Shown here: positions 34,801 to 47,340 of the stretch, piece after piece
How the letters are laid out: every line of letters starts with the position of its first letter
Numbering within the stretch: the first letter of the stretch is position 1
From: Sphagnum compactum
Lineage: Eukaryota; Bryophyta; Sphagnopsida; Sphagnales
Length of the DNA: 64,000 bases
Assembly: GCA_965153455.1 (NCBI GenBank)
Contig: OZ234501.1
Location: forward strand, 7,068,001-7,132,000
Direction: 5' to 3'
Made by a program: the position numbers and the translations under genes
The notes under the pieces: model-generated
The model's input: the letters and a program-made list of their open reading frames with translations, nothing else
The model's database searches: none
What the model was told of the DNA's origin: nothing

Positions 34801-37624
34801 ACAACTGAGCCACCACGACCCACTGTAATGATGCAAGCTCTAGGGTACCCAGCAAGTAAAACCGTGCTGTGTGATGATGATGATGTGACCCAATTGAGCA
34901 AAAGACTCGAGATTTGTACCTTAAGAATTCATCATCATTCCAAATTCTGCTCCTTCTTCAGGACTTTAACATATATGATACAAATTTTTTTGTATCTATG
35001 TTCTTTTCAACAGGAATTGAAGCGTATGTATGTATGATGTACTCCAAAAAAAAACAAGAAGCACTTGCGTAGCCAGACCTCTATTGTTGTACCTGCATGA
35101 TGTCACCAGTTAAAGTGCCCACAAACATGAACTCGTCTTTCTCGTCAATAATCTGCCACATCAAACCCAAGTTTTTCCAACATGGTCATTGACATTGTCT
35201 AGATTGTAAACTAATGAACAATCTTTACTTTCCTTGGCACTGTCAAAAAACCCCTCTCTTTACTAGACTGGGGGTGTGAGAGGAGGAGCAGGAGGAGGAG
35301 GAGGTCTCTTGGACAAATGAAATGTTCGCAAGACATTCTGCCTCGATGACATTCATTATCATGCATGCATGCCCCACAAGGCCACGAAAAGAGAAAGATT
35401 TCTCAATATTGGGATGGAGCCTGACACTTCGCCTTAGAGTCTTAAGGGATTTTTTTTATCTTCCTGAATTTTTGATTGCTTGTTGAGAAATGCATTACTA
35501 TGCCTTTTAAGTGGGACTTAAATGTGTAAGATAGGATGATCTGGGTCATACTCCACTCCCAGCTCTTCTAGTAGTTAGCCCTTGAGGTATTTACAAGCTA
35601 CATACCACCAAATATTAACATTCACTCAAAGGTTGAGAAAGTACAAAATTGTGAGAAAATTGTTGAGGGAGGAGGAGGGGGTTACCACGCATTGATTAGT
35701 ACGCTTTTTGCGGCCAACATCACATTGTTCAGGAATCAGTTTACGGCTTTTGTCATCCACACTCCAAACGTTAATTGTCCTCACTCCAGTAGTTACCAAA
35801 ATGCTTCTTGTTTTGCTTGCCCATCTTAGAGCTATTGCACAATCAAGGGGTGTGGGACTTCCGCATACAGCTTCACCTATAGTCAGTGGTTTTTTCTTGC
35901 AGTTAGTTTTGCTTTAATAACATCATGAGTGTTGTCTTGTGGCGCTTCATCTTGCAGGGGGATCATTTCCAGTGGTGTCAACTACAGCAAAGACTTGAGG
36001 TGACCAGCTTTAGCTGCATGAAAACACTCCTGTGCCATAATTGGGTATGAGAAACTTTCGAACATGATCAATCATTTGTTTGTCCTTCAGACAATTTCAT
36101 GACCCAGTGATTGTTTAAGAATATCCTGGAACCCCCAAGTGAAAAAAATTGTGAAAGTCTCTTGCCTGTTTTTGTTCGCCAAATGACTAGCTTACAATCA
36201 TCTTGACCTCCACAAGATGCAAGCAATTCATCATCATATGAAAAATCCAGTCCTTGAATTTTCACCTTCATTAAACCCATCCTTTGGATTTTAGAGAAAT
36301 GTGAGATGTGATTGCATATTGGCAAACATTGAAGCTTTCATGCAACACAGATGGGTCAGTTCCCTTCCTCTCTCTACATAGTAATCAATCATCCAGTCTT
36401 GAGAAGGAAGAGACTTCTATAACCCAAAGTCAAATACCTTGTGAAGGATTAGCTTATGCAAAAGCTTTCGACCTGCATAATCCCACACAATGATGGGTGC
36501 AGAAAATCCCATTGGTGATACCTGCACTTTATCATTCACCAGAGAAGATGGGTTGGGTGAACGTCACTCAGAATTCCTGGCCATGTGGCCTGAGTCAAGT
36601 AAATCTCAGTACAACATTAACTGCTGCTAACATATTCTTAGTTTTAAGAAAGAATTATTTCACAGCTAATTCTGTACAGAGGACAAATGAAATTTGTGTG
36701 CTGGTAAAATAGAGTTCAGCTACGGGTTCTTGCATTTGGTGTCAATCAATACCTAAGGATGTACAAAAGAGCTTCTCACGTGTTCTTTGATCGATGATCA
36801 TCCAAAAGTGAGTGATGTATTTTGTGATTATTAGGCACTCAATTTGCAAGAAGGAACATCTAAAGATATCATAGGATTTAGATCCTTTGACCTGCCCCTA
36901 GGTTCCACTCTGAGGTGAAGAATATCAGGGCAGGCAGGGAGGAGAACAAAGGACCTGGCCACTGGCCAAATATTTGCCACTTCTCGATAACGTCACACAT
37001 GAAACTCTGTTATTGTGACCTTGCAAAAATTCTTGCTTTGTCAAATCTTTCTGCACCACCACCCCAAACGTTTGCATGTAACAACTAACCATCAGTTCTG
37101 CTGAATCAACCTTCACACTTGGTGGCATGATGATGACCCAGGTGCTCAAATCCTTTGCTGCATGTTCTTACCCAATCCAGAGATGATTGATGTGGGGCAA
37201 ATTTAGTTACAGCTTATTTTTGCCCTCAATTCTTCTTCACAAACATGTCCACATTTCATTACAGAACATGGAAGTCTTTGCCTCAGGAGCTTAGAATCCC
37301 TTCCACCATTTGGAATGATTGATTGACCTAATGATCCATGTTGTAAAAAGGTTGAAATCCACGGGCAACAAATAGTCATGCAACCCTCAACCATTTGCAA
37401 GGTGGCCATGGACTTTTAAGCCTTACTGGGCTGCTATTTCCTTGATACTTATAAATGGATGTGGTCAACAAGAGTAAAGGTTGGGTCCATACCCTGTCTC
37501 GCAGAACGATGGTGGTGCCAAGTGGGTATATGAGAGTCTTGTGATCGGGATGCAAGATCAGCCCTGTCCCTACTGTTCCTCCAAACCCTATGCAGGCTTG
37601 CAGTGGAAGAGGCCGCACCGCCAT
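31891..37624 (-). CDS. CFAP52: cilia- and flagella-associated WD40 protein CFAP52/WDR16, complete 15-exon gene
   Basis: Exons: 37624-37493, 37050-36955, 36521-36438, 36265-36166, 35876-35686, 35152-35093, 34738-34470, 34236-34065, 33881-33723, 33482-33417, 33183-33100, 32981-32913, 32759-32658, 32514-32314, 32037-31891. All phases agree and give 643 residues (human CFAP52 has 620). If exon 9 starts at 33923 the protein has 657. Family landmarks appear in order: IGFGG...TGLILHPD, LIYPLG, FLQGHNNRVSCV, SRSGKYLASGQ, VIWRTKTGEAVCGSP, LLVGGGDGTV, FATASTNDIRLWNL, FMPDGKSLISGWSDGRIRAY, VISGGIEGNVRVW, CSIDGSCMIWDL, NYHPDESQILTTGTDRK and LGHSGPITKVKISPNQQKIVS. The protein is a double WD40 propeller that binds inside ciliary doublet microtubules. 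Here it should serve sperm flagella. The start ATG (AAAATGG) is the first in frame. Intron 4 has a GC donor; the others are GT-AG. Confidence 0.93.
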
Positions 37625-40600
37625 TTTCCACACAAACACTTGAGAGACTCAGCACAAAATTTGTCTGCTTTTGCAATAGATGCCTATTAGCATTATCGTG
37701 ATCCTCTTCATGTTTTGGTGGACAGGGGAAGAAGAAGAAGACTACATTCTGAAATAATGACCTAAAAGAGCTTGCTGCAACTCACAAGAAAAAAGAAAAC
37801 CATCCCCATTCCAAAACAACACATGGAGCACTTGACCTAACTTCCACGTTTGCAATGCAGATTGTACATGGTCCCAATCCTTTGCATAAATTGCCCTCAA
37901 TGCTTCTCATGGCATATCCTGCACCAAGGCCCTTTTGTCCATCACTTCACTGGAAGTAATCACAAATTCCACAACAATCCCATCAGAAGAAAAAACACAC
38001 ATCAAACAGTCTATGAGAATCTCATGGGGTTGCAAAACCATCAGCAGCAAAATGCATGTACAACCCAATTACAACAGACCCATCACACACAATGTCAAGA
38101 AGGTAATTCCGGCAGTATTGGGTCGAACAAAAATCCATGTGCTGCTAACCAACTGCCCATGATGTGTGATCACAGATATAAATGCCAACTTGTAACATAA
38201 ACTTGATCCATCTGACAAAAGACCTTACATACGACTAAGATCGAATTGAAATGAGGGTCCATCAAAAGGACTGGATGGGTGGGTGGGGAAGAGACTTGGG
38301 AGGCAGGGAGGAGGGAAGGAAGATCCACTGCAATAACAACAACAACAGATTGTTGTTATACAAAACAAAATGCAGTTCTAAAGAAGTTATGGTAATTTAA
38401 TGGCAGGCAGCTCTACCCATTCTTCAAAACTACTACTAAACTTAATTCAAGATTCTAGTTAACCAAGTTCAGTGATGGAATAGGATTTTCCTTCAGGAAC
38501 ATCTTGTACCTGAAACCATCAGCTTACACCTTGCCTTGCCACCATTCTTACTCGATGTCGTGCCACCAACAAAGCTTAAACTTCCCCAAACGTGGTTGTT
38601 GTGCTAGCACCAACAAAGCTTAAAATTTCCCCAAATGTGGGTGTCGTGCAGGCACCAACGAAGCTTAAAACTTCCCCAACAAATGTAGCCTTCATTGATT
38701 GATACCAAGGCTACATTTTGGTGCTAAAACCACATGCATAGAAATAAAAATTAAAAAAATTCCAAAGAGTTGAAAGATAAACTCCTTCTGAGCCTCATGC
38801 TTCATAATCATCATTAAACTTGAAACAGGACAGTTTGGCCAGAGACCTTATGAAATCTGTAATGTCCTGTGATAGGTGAAAACTGGTGGGTACCTCTCAG
38901 AATTCAAGAGGTACAAAGTTGCTCAATAGAATCATCATCCTCAATAGAACGTATTGGCTCTAGTCTTCAATTGAGTGATCTGCTCACTTTTGTTTGAATA
39001 GAAATGGGATTATCAATTAGTAGAAGTGAGTATAGGGTGAGTCAGGTAGAAGTGAAACACCTCAATTAGTGTGAGTAAGGGAGGATGAGGTAAGGATCAT
39101 TTAGCTTTGTTGGCTCTATCCTAGAGAGGGCAAAGATTACTCAACTCCTGAAATGGAATAAGACCTTTAAGGATGACTGTGGTGCGTGGATTGCAAAAAG
39201 ACGTTTCATTTTCAAGATTTTGACATGTAACTTGATTAAATTTTTTTGATGTAACGAAACAAAATTTTGCAAACTACAATGTGATCATACATGTGTGCAA
39301 ATCATAAATTGTGATATCATCGAAAAGAGTCCAGGTTTTTCCAAAATCCACTGCTATTCTTGAGAGAACAATTATACAACTTTGTGAAGAGTTCGATATA
39401 CACAATAGTCCACATTCCTACAAGATGTTTCATTTGTTTCCATTTTTACAAGATGTAAAACTAGACAGTTTGCTAAACCCTAAACCAATGCTGGTCATTG
39501 GATCATATCATTGTATTTTGCACAAACAGAACATTTGACTTGGTAGGATTGCTAGTGTAGTTTGGGTTTTCTTTTGGCCTCATAAAGATGCAGGGAAGAG
39601 TTTTTGATGCCTATCAATGTTGGAAGGAGCTACATAGTTAGAATGTTAAAAAAAGGAACATTACACATATGATCATATATTGTTGAAGAAAAAAATATTA
39701 GTTTTAAAACACAATGCATAATGCTTAACTTACAAGGATGGATCCATCCATATAACATGTTTTCTCCTTGCTGCGACTTTAAAGGTTCTGATTTAAATCC
39801 ATGTATCGATCCTACAACCATCTTGTCATTTGTTCCTTCACTTGCAAATATCAATCATATATGAAGTACTCGTCACATGCTTTGGATTTTTGAATGTCAT
39901 GGTGAAGAATAATGTTCTAAAAATCAAAGGGATGTAAAACTTTGCACAAAAACACATGGGGAAGGCTATTTACAACACCATCATTTTTTCTTTTTTGCAA
40001 GTTGTTTAAGTTCTTCCTTCGTTTTGGTTATAATCACATTTTGATGTGTAAATTTTAGCTTAAGTTTTTTTCTCACTAAGCGAACAAACCAAATAATTGA
40101 ACATTATGTTCGTTTGTGTGAAAAACATTAGTAAAAAAATGAGGGATATCAAATTTCATAAATAGAAATTATGAGCTGTTGAAGGTTGAGCCAAAAATTC
40201 AAGGGATTTGACTCTAGAAACTATTATGTTTTGGTCGTATGTTGATTTGGTTGTTACATCATCACTAACATAACAACCTTCGACATTGCTACATACGATT
40301 TCATCACACATAGTAAATTTATTTTAAGTAATCATAGAAAAAAATTACATAATGAAAGTTTTACAACATTATGTGTTAATGAGAATTTTCCATTTACATG
40401 TGAGCCTCTCACAATGAGTATTTTCTTTGTACACATATCAATCCAGCTTCTAGTTGGAACTTTTTGGTTTTTACTTGATAAACATGGAACATCATCCATG
40501 TAACGTTATTTGCTAACACAAACAACATTTGTAAAGTTTTTTTGTACCATAATGTCACAAAGCAAAGATGTTCATGACTAAAGCTTTTCTATATAAAAAA

Positions 40601-41879
40601 TGCATACAATAAAATTAATGAAACCAAGGAGGAGGAGTACCTAAAAGTGTTGTAGTACTTTAATGTACTTAAGCCCACTTGTGTTGGATCATTCAAACCA
40701 TAGATACATAGTCCACATGTACACATTGCACTTGCCATCTAACATGATAAAGATGTTTTAGTCAACTTTTGATGTAAGATTTAATTCATATACACAATAC
40801 TATTGATTAATAAAAATTTGGTGTTTTATTTATAAAATATTATCAATCCCAAACCAATAAGGTATTAGAGACATGGATGAATACCTCTTTCATCTTCTTT
40901 TCCATGAATCTCAATTCGTCATTTATAATTATGTCATGACTATTAGTTGATTGAATTTTGAATTTTGAATTTTTCTATGATATGTTCAATGCATTGATTA
41001 TTGAATTTCAACTTATAGAGATGATCATTTATGTTCTCCAACATACATAGTATGTTTTATGCATCCTTTGTCATTATGTGTTCCGTTGTTGCAAGATCGG
41101 GTTTTTAAATTATTTAACAAATGAATGAGTGGTTTATTCAAATGTAGAACAAATGTTTTCATGACATAATCATTATCAATGTCATCATCATTCCATATGA
41201 AAAATAAAGAGAAAGAAAAAAGAACATACATGTATATATAAGAAGCAAGAAGCATGATAAAAAAAACTCTTATTGATTTATTAGTAAGCACGAAGTAAGC
41301 AACCAATCGCTTCCATAGCTTTTTATTTTATTTTAATGGGACCACATGACACACATTAATGGCAAAAAGACGAATGGATTTTATAATTTTATGGGTCGTC
41401 AAGGAGCACCAGGGTGGGAGAGTGAGCATTTTAAATTATGAATATACTAGGTTTTTTCGCCTTTGAAAGTTTTCTCACTTGGGGATGGTCCCAATGTGCA
41501 TTATCTTTGCAATGGGTGTATCTCAAAGGTTGTCTACTAAGATGAAATTTCGCTCCCAAATACTCACTTGGTCATTTTGATGATTATTTCCTACCACATC
41601 CTTTAAATACTTAATGTGGGTTGGTTAATAAAACTTTGTTCCCTTCCTCTTTTTTCTTATTGTATGAGTTAAGCAAACCCACTAGACCAATGATTTGCAA
41701 ATTTGCTATTGCATCTAGATGATTGAAACTCATAAGGAGGAAAAGTAGAAAACTTTATATACTTTCATTTTTTTTTCATTTTTTTTTGGGGGGCTTTATT
41801 ATGGTATAGTTAAAAGAAGCTCCCAAAGTGGGTATACATGCTGCTATCACTATGGTATATTGTTTTTATTATTATATGC
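37625..41879. other. no gene seen; upstream of CFAP52, then AT-rich
   Basis: The first part holds the CFAP52 promoter and leader. A three-copy ~60-bp repeat with CACCAACAAAGCTTAAA and CTTCCCCAAA lies at about 38567-38690. A CAA microsatellite is near 38332-38345. The remainder is AT-rich with only short frames. Confidence 0.5.
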
Positions 41880-44800
41880 AAGGTATGGGTTAAAAGAAAA
41901 ACAAGGCATCGACAATGCATGGGCCCTACTTTAATACATATGATTGGATACATGTGTTCAAGTACACGGGGCCACAAATCGAAGTATAAAGTTTGGCAAT
42001 TTAAATGTGAAGTATATAGGTCTATGATTAATCCAATACATTTGTGTTCATCCAAAATAAGATTGTTGTGTTGGTGCATTAGTCCACATGTGATCTAGAT
42101 GATTATCATAAATAGTTATGGGTTTATAAAATATTATTTTAAAATGATATTGATTCATAAAGGTTTGTAGAATTGTTGATACAAATGTTTTGGTTACTAT
42201 GTTTACATTAAAATCTCCTATTATTATAGTTGGGAAATTTGTAACATTTAAAAATAAATAAATAATTTAGAAGTGAAGTGTTGTATTGGCATTTTTGGTG
42301 GTTTGTAAATTGCAACTATTTGCAATGCTTTGTTTGTAGTTTTGTTGAAAGTTGTGTAAAAAAATTCAACACCTTGGTTTCTTGTAACAAATGATTATAA
42401 TAAAAACAATTTTTTTTCATAAAGTATCATTGTTCCATGTTCATCGTAACAAGATAAAATATTGAATTTGTTTGATAATGCATCGTGAATTTGTTGATTC
42501 ATATTAAAATTTCTATTTTTGTTTCATGTAAACAAAAGATGTGGGATGAGAGATGTGAGTAAATTTGGATATGCCAAAACATTTTATCGTGTAGTTTTAA
42601 AGAACAAATATTTAAAGATGGTATAAGTATATTTTTTGTTTGATAAATTTCAAGAGAAACTATTGATAATTTGTATTGTGTGTTTGTTTTGAAATGAGAC
42701 ATATCTTCTTGTATAATGTGGTTTATTTGGAAATTTCTATTTGATAATGGAGAAAAGAGATATAATTGGTTTTTGGAATAAATTCTAAACAATGTTGTAT
42801 ATTTTAAACCATGTTTTGTTACACTAGTTGAATAAAATGCTAAATGATCAAGAGTTAAATCTTGTGCATGATGGATACTGCAAATTATAGCTCGTTGAAT
42901 TGGAAATTGGATTATAATGATGATATGAGAAGGATTACCACCTATGTGTATCTCAATTATTTTTCGTTCTATCAGTGTCTCTTGATGATTGTTGGGAAAT
43001 TTTCATATATATATTTTGTTTTAGTATTGAGTCCAATTAAGGGATTATGGAAATCTATCCATATGATTGGTTTAGAAATAATTTATGTGTAGTTTTGAAA
43101 AGTTCCATTTGCGCCACTTACAAGGCTAGGGTGAACGCATGGTAAAGTGGCTCATTTATGGAGTCACATTCATATTTTTGTAGGGTATCTTTTGTTTACA
43201 TGGATGTGGTGATAAATGTATGTTTCAATTTGTTAATTGATAATTGACTCTAAATTCATGACTTGATTATGAAACTAAAAGTATATATTTTCTTGAAAAT
43301 GTTACCCCTATTATTAATAATGGACTTTTGAAGGGACACCGTATGGATTGGTTTCCTAATTGCAATGGTATAATATCAATATATTCGTAATACATTTCAA
43401 TTTAATTGATTTTTAGTGACTAAGTATATGTTGAAGAATGAAATAAATAACATATATAAGGGACCATTTTTTTGAAAACCTTAGCAAACATGTTTGTATG
43501 GAATTTAAAATGGTTAAAATTTGACCTTATTCTCATAAGTCCTTGTGAGTTACAAATTATTTTTTCTTTCAATTTTTTTGTTTTAAAAGTGTTTGTTTAT
43601 GAAATATCTAAAAGGGCCATTATTCATATGGACTTTATAAAACATTTTTCCAAGTATTGTGATTTTTAAAAAATTGCATCCATCAAAACAATTAATGTCA
43701 TCATCATTTTATTTAAGTTTAAAAATAGAATATATGAATGTTCACAAATGTATGAACATCAAGTTATAAATGATTATAATCATAAGTTATGATAAACAAG
43801 TAACCATGTTCGTAACAAACTTTTTATGGATTCCTATGGAGTGGAACATCTGCTTAAATTGAGCCACTTTACTATGCATTCACCCACCATTTAATGTTAC
43901 ATAATTCCTCCACATAATTTCATTAACATATATTTTTTCAATAATAATCTCCTATCATAATTATGTCAAAACCACCCATGAATTCATTATGCACTTGTTT
44001 TATAACTCGTAATCTATTATTGATGAAAGTTAACATTTTGTTCCCTACCAAAGAAATTTCATTTATAATTAATAAATGAAGTTGTTGGTATGTTTTGATT
44101 AAGCTATCTCATCTTTCATTTATAAGTGCTTTCAATTTGTTTAAGTTTCTATTTAATGTAATTATTAATGTAGAGTGTATTGTTGTTTCATTAATATTAA
44201 ATGTTGCCTTTCTTGTAGAAGTTAATTTCATGATTTTGGGTTTCAAAGGATCTACAATAATTTGTCTTATATAAATATTGTAACATGTTTTGTATAATAC
44301 ACATAAATGTAAATGTTTTTCCAATTTCTACACCTCTTGTCAAAAAAATGTGTAATGGTTTATTAGGATGTTTAGTTTTTTTATACAAAATATCATCACA
44401 AATAGCCATTTGTTCGTTATTGAATTATTTCATATGAAATGCAAAATTTTCATATGGGATTAATTCATTGATTTGTTACAAAATGTCATGTCTAGACGAT
44501 GCATGTTTTTCATTTTTCATTTTGGATTGTTTGTTATGTTCAATGATAAATCATAATGTGGTGAATATTACAATCTTCTGCAAGTTTTTTATATTAGTCA
44601 TTGTGTCATTCAATAAAAGATTTTCCCATTTATTTGTTTGGTGCATTTTTCTATATTCTTTAACTTTTGATTATAAAACATCCCATTCATCCTTATGTTT
44701 GTTTGTAGTATTAAATTTGTATACAGTTTTTTTTTTGGAGTTTTTTCAATATTATCTTTTTCAAGTGTGTATGCATATTTCCATGTTGTTTGATTATTTT

Positions 44801-47340
44801 TTAGTTTTAATTATGATTTATTAAAAGGTTTAAATATGACAATAATTCCCTAGAATGATTTTCAAGGTCTTGGTACAAATTGAATGAAACCCAATGAATT
44901 ATTTTACTATTGCTACGATTTTACACGTTTTCAAGTCATAATTTGCTACAAATTTTACCAAACATATGTCATGTAATGAAGATTGACAATTTTATATTTA
45001 TCAATCAATGATTTATAATGAATATTAGGTGAATCTCAAGGTAAGGTTTGTAAGATGTTTTGTGATAATAACACAAATGCTCTATCTTGTTCTTCAAATG
45101 TGTTTGTGAATTGAAATGATCTTGTTGAATGGTAAAAATGTTTGATAACGTTATACGTATTGCTTGTTGAGTAGAGATTTTTTGTGTTTAAGAATGCATT
45201 ATCCAATTTTTTAATGCATTTAGATGCTTGAGTTTGTTCATGTTTACATTTGTTTAATATTTAATGCATTTCTTGGTCAACAATTTTGTTTACTTTTGTT
45301 AAATAGGAAGTATATTAAGATGTTGCATATGGATCCAAAATGAATTGTGCATCTATATTTGCTTCCCACAATGGTTTGGTGTGTTTGTCAAATACATTTG
45401 TTCTTATGTCTTTAGGGTTGCATTTGAAAAACAATGTGGGTTTTTGTAAAATACATCTTAATGCAAAAATATAAATTTTTTCATCTAATTTTAAATTTGT
45501 TAAAAACTTATCAAAAGAAATGTCTTCGCCTACCATATTGATAAGTGTTTTGAAAATGTGTCTAATTATTTGACAAAGAGTTAAAATACAATCTTGTTCT
45601 TCTAAAGGTAATAATATTTTTGGACATTGCATTCCAGTGTTTTAGGATATTAAATCAACAAATGGGTTGGAATTTCTTTCTACATGTTTGTTTGTGTTGA
45701 TGGAGTTGTATAGTACAAATTTCTTCTTTTAAAATTGTTTGATCAATTATTAAACATTTATCCACAATTTTTTTGATAGATTCATTTGAATTGATATCAA
45801 AATGTGGAGCATTCTCTATCCATAATAATCCATAGTCATGAGGTAACTTGCTTACTTGAAATTTGGTGACCAAAAAATAATCTTTTCCTTTATCAAATAG
45901 AATTTTTGTGTTTTTAAGAAGTTTGTGAAAACTATTCATTCTATGTTCATAATAATGCACATATGTAATTGGATAATTTCTTCCAAGATCTTTAATGTTT
46001 AATGTATCAACATTGTCTGATATTGTATTTTTAATTACATGTTCATCACATAAGTTTTAAAATGTTGTTGTAAATATTGACCAATTATTGAAACTTATAG
46101 TGAATGTGAAAGGTCTTAATTGTCTAATCATTGCAAAAACATTTATTCTTGACGATCTAAATAATCTAGAGATGTTTTAATTTTCTTTTTAATTTTTTAT
46201 AACCTAAATCATATTTTAATATTTTATTTAAATTCATAATATTTGACACACCATTAGTTGTAAGTGTACAGTCCAATAATTTTTCTTTTCGAATATGACC
46301 CAATAATATAATATGAATTAAAATTTTGATGATTTAAAAAAAAATGTTTGCGAATGATATGCAAATTTCCTATTAGTGTTAGTTAATTTTGCTTGGACTG
46401 TTTTTCGATATGAACATGTCAATGATGGTCTTGCATGACCAAAAAATAGTGTAAGGAAGTTATATTTTTCAGAATGTGTGTCATGAAACAGTCTTAATGT
46501 CAAGAACTTTCACTTGGAGTAATTGTTACATATTTATCATTATCATTGATAATTTGTTCAACATTTAAAATGTTTTATATTAATTTATCAATGGAATCAT
46601 TATCTACGATTTCTTCAAATTTTTTTGTCATTTGTGTTTTAGGAACTTCTTTAGATAAGTATGGTATCCATTAATTTATTTGACGTGCATTTGCAAAATC
46701 TACTAGATTATGCCAATCTCATCTTATTGACACATTTGTATCAACATACAAAGGAGTGTTGCAAATTTCTTGTAGCACTTTCATTACTATATTTGGACAC
46801 ACATAACCTGACATGTATATAGACTTATATTTTAATATTCTTTTGAGAAAAATAACAATTGTAGAATCATCATATGGCATTCACAATAATACAAATTGTA
46901 CAAGTTCTAAATTTGTTGGCACATTTACAACATTCCCATGCAAGTTGGATTGATCATGTCCTTTTAATTGAAAGATTTGAGCAAATGCAAGATGAGGTGC
47001 TATTACACATTCTTATATTGTATTAAGCATTGAAACAAATTGCATGCTAGATTTATTGTTTATAATATGTTCTTGCAATGTTAAGTCCAATGATTTGTTG
47101 GATTGAATTTTTTTTCGACAATATTTACAAATCTTTTTTTTATTATCTAGGTTCAGATTTTCGAATAAAGGAGAAATGGTTTTAAAATGTGAAGTAGAGG
47201 CTTGACACACTTGAAAATCGAAACATAGTCTTTGACAACAATGACATACATATCTTTGCAATGTCTTCATTATGTTTTTTGTATTCAATTATGTTTTGAT
47301 TTTCAAATTTTGATTTATCTTCCATTCTTGAATCATTTGT
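41880..47340 (-). pseudogene. decayed Helentron/Helitron2-type element protein: Rep, Pif1 helicase and C-terminal endonuclease
   Basis: Read leftwards, broken frames follow one element protein. 47.3-46.7 kb has Cys-rich ICKYCRKKIQ and LHGNVVNVPTNLE. 46.5-46.3 kb has LFFGHARPSLTCSYRKTVQA. 45.96-45.65 kb has YYEHRMNSFHKLL and KLPHDYGLLWIENAPHF, the HUH-type site with the second His replaced by Tyr. 45.4-45.1 kb has WEANIDAQFILDPYATS then YTSYLTK. 44.4-44.1 kb has the helicase A motif (GVEIGKTFTFM) and 44.1-43.95 kb LLIINEISLVGNKM (Walker B Asp to Asn). 42.97-42.7 kb has IGGNPSHIII and TLDHLAF...TKHGLKYT. 42.65-41.9 kb has an exonuclease-endonuclease-phosphatase fold: NICSLKLHDK, VAIYKPPK, IIIGDFNVN, LDHMWTN and INHRPIYFTF. 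Stops and shifts are frequent, so it is inactive. The domain order distinguishes it from the 1-2956 Helitron. Confidence 0.85.
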
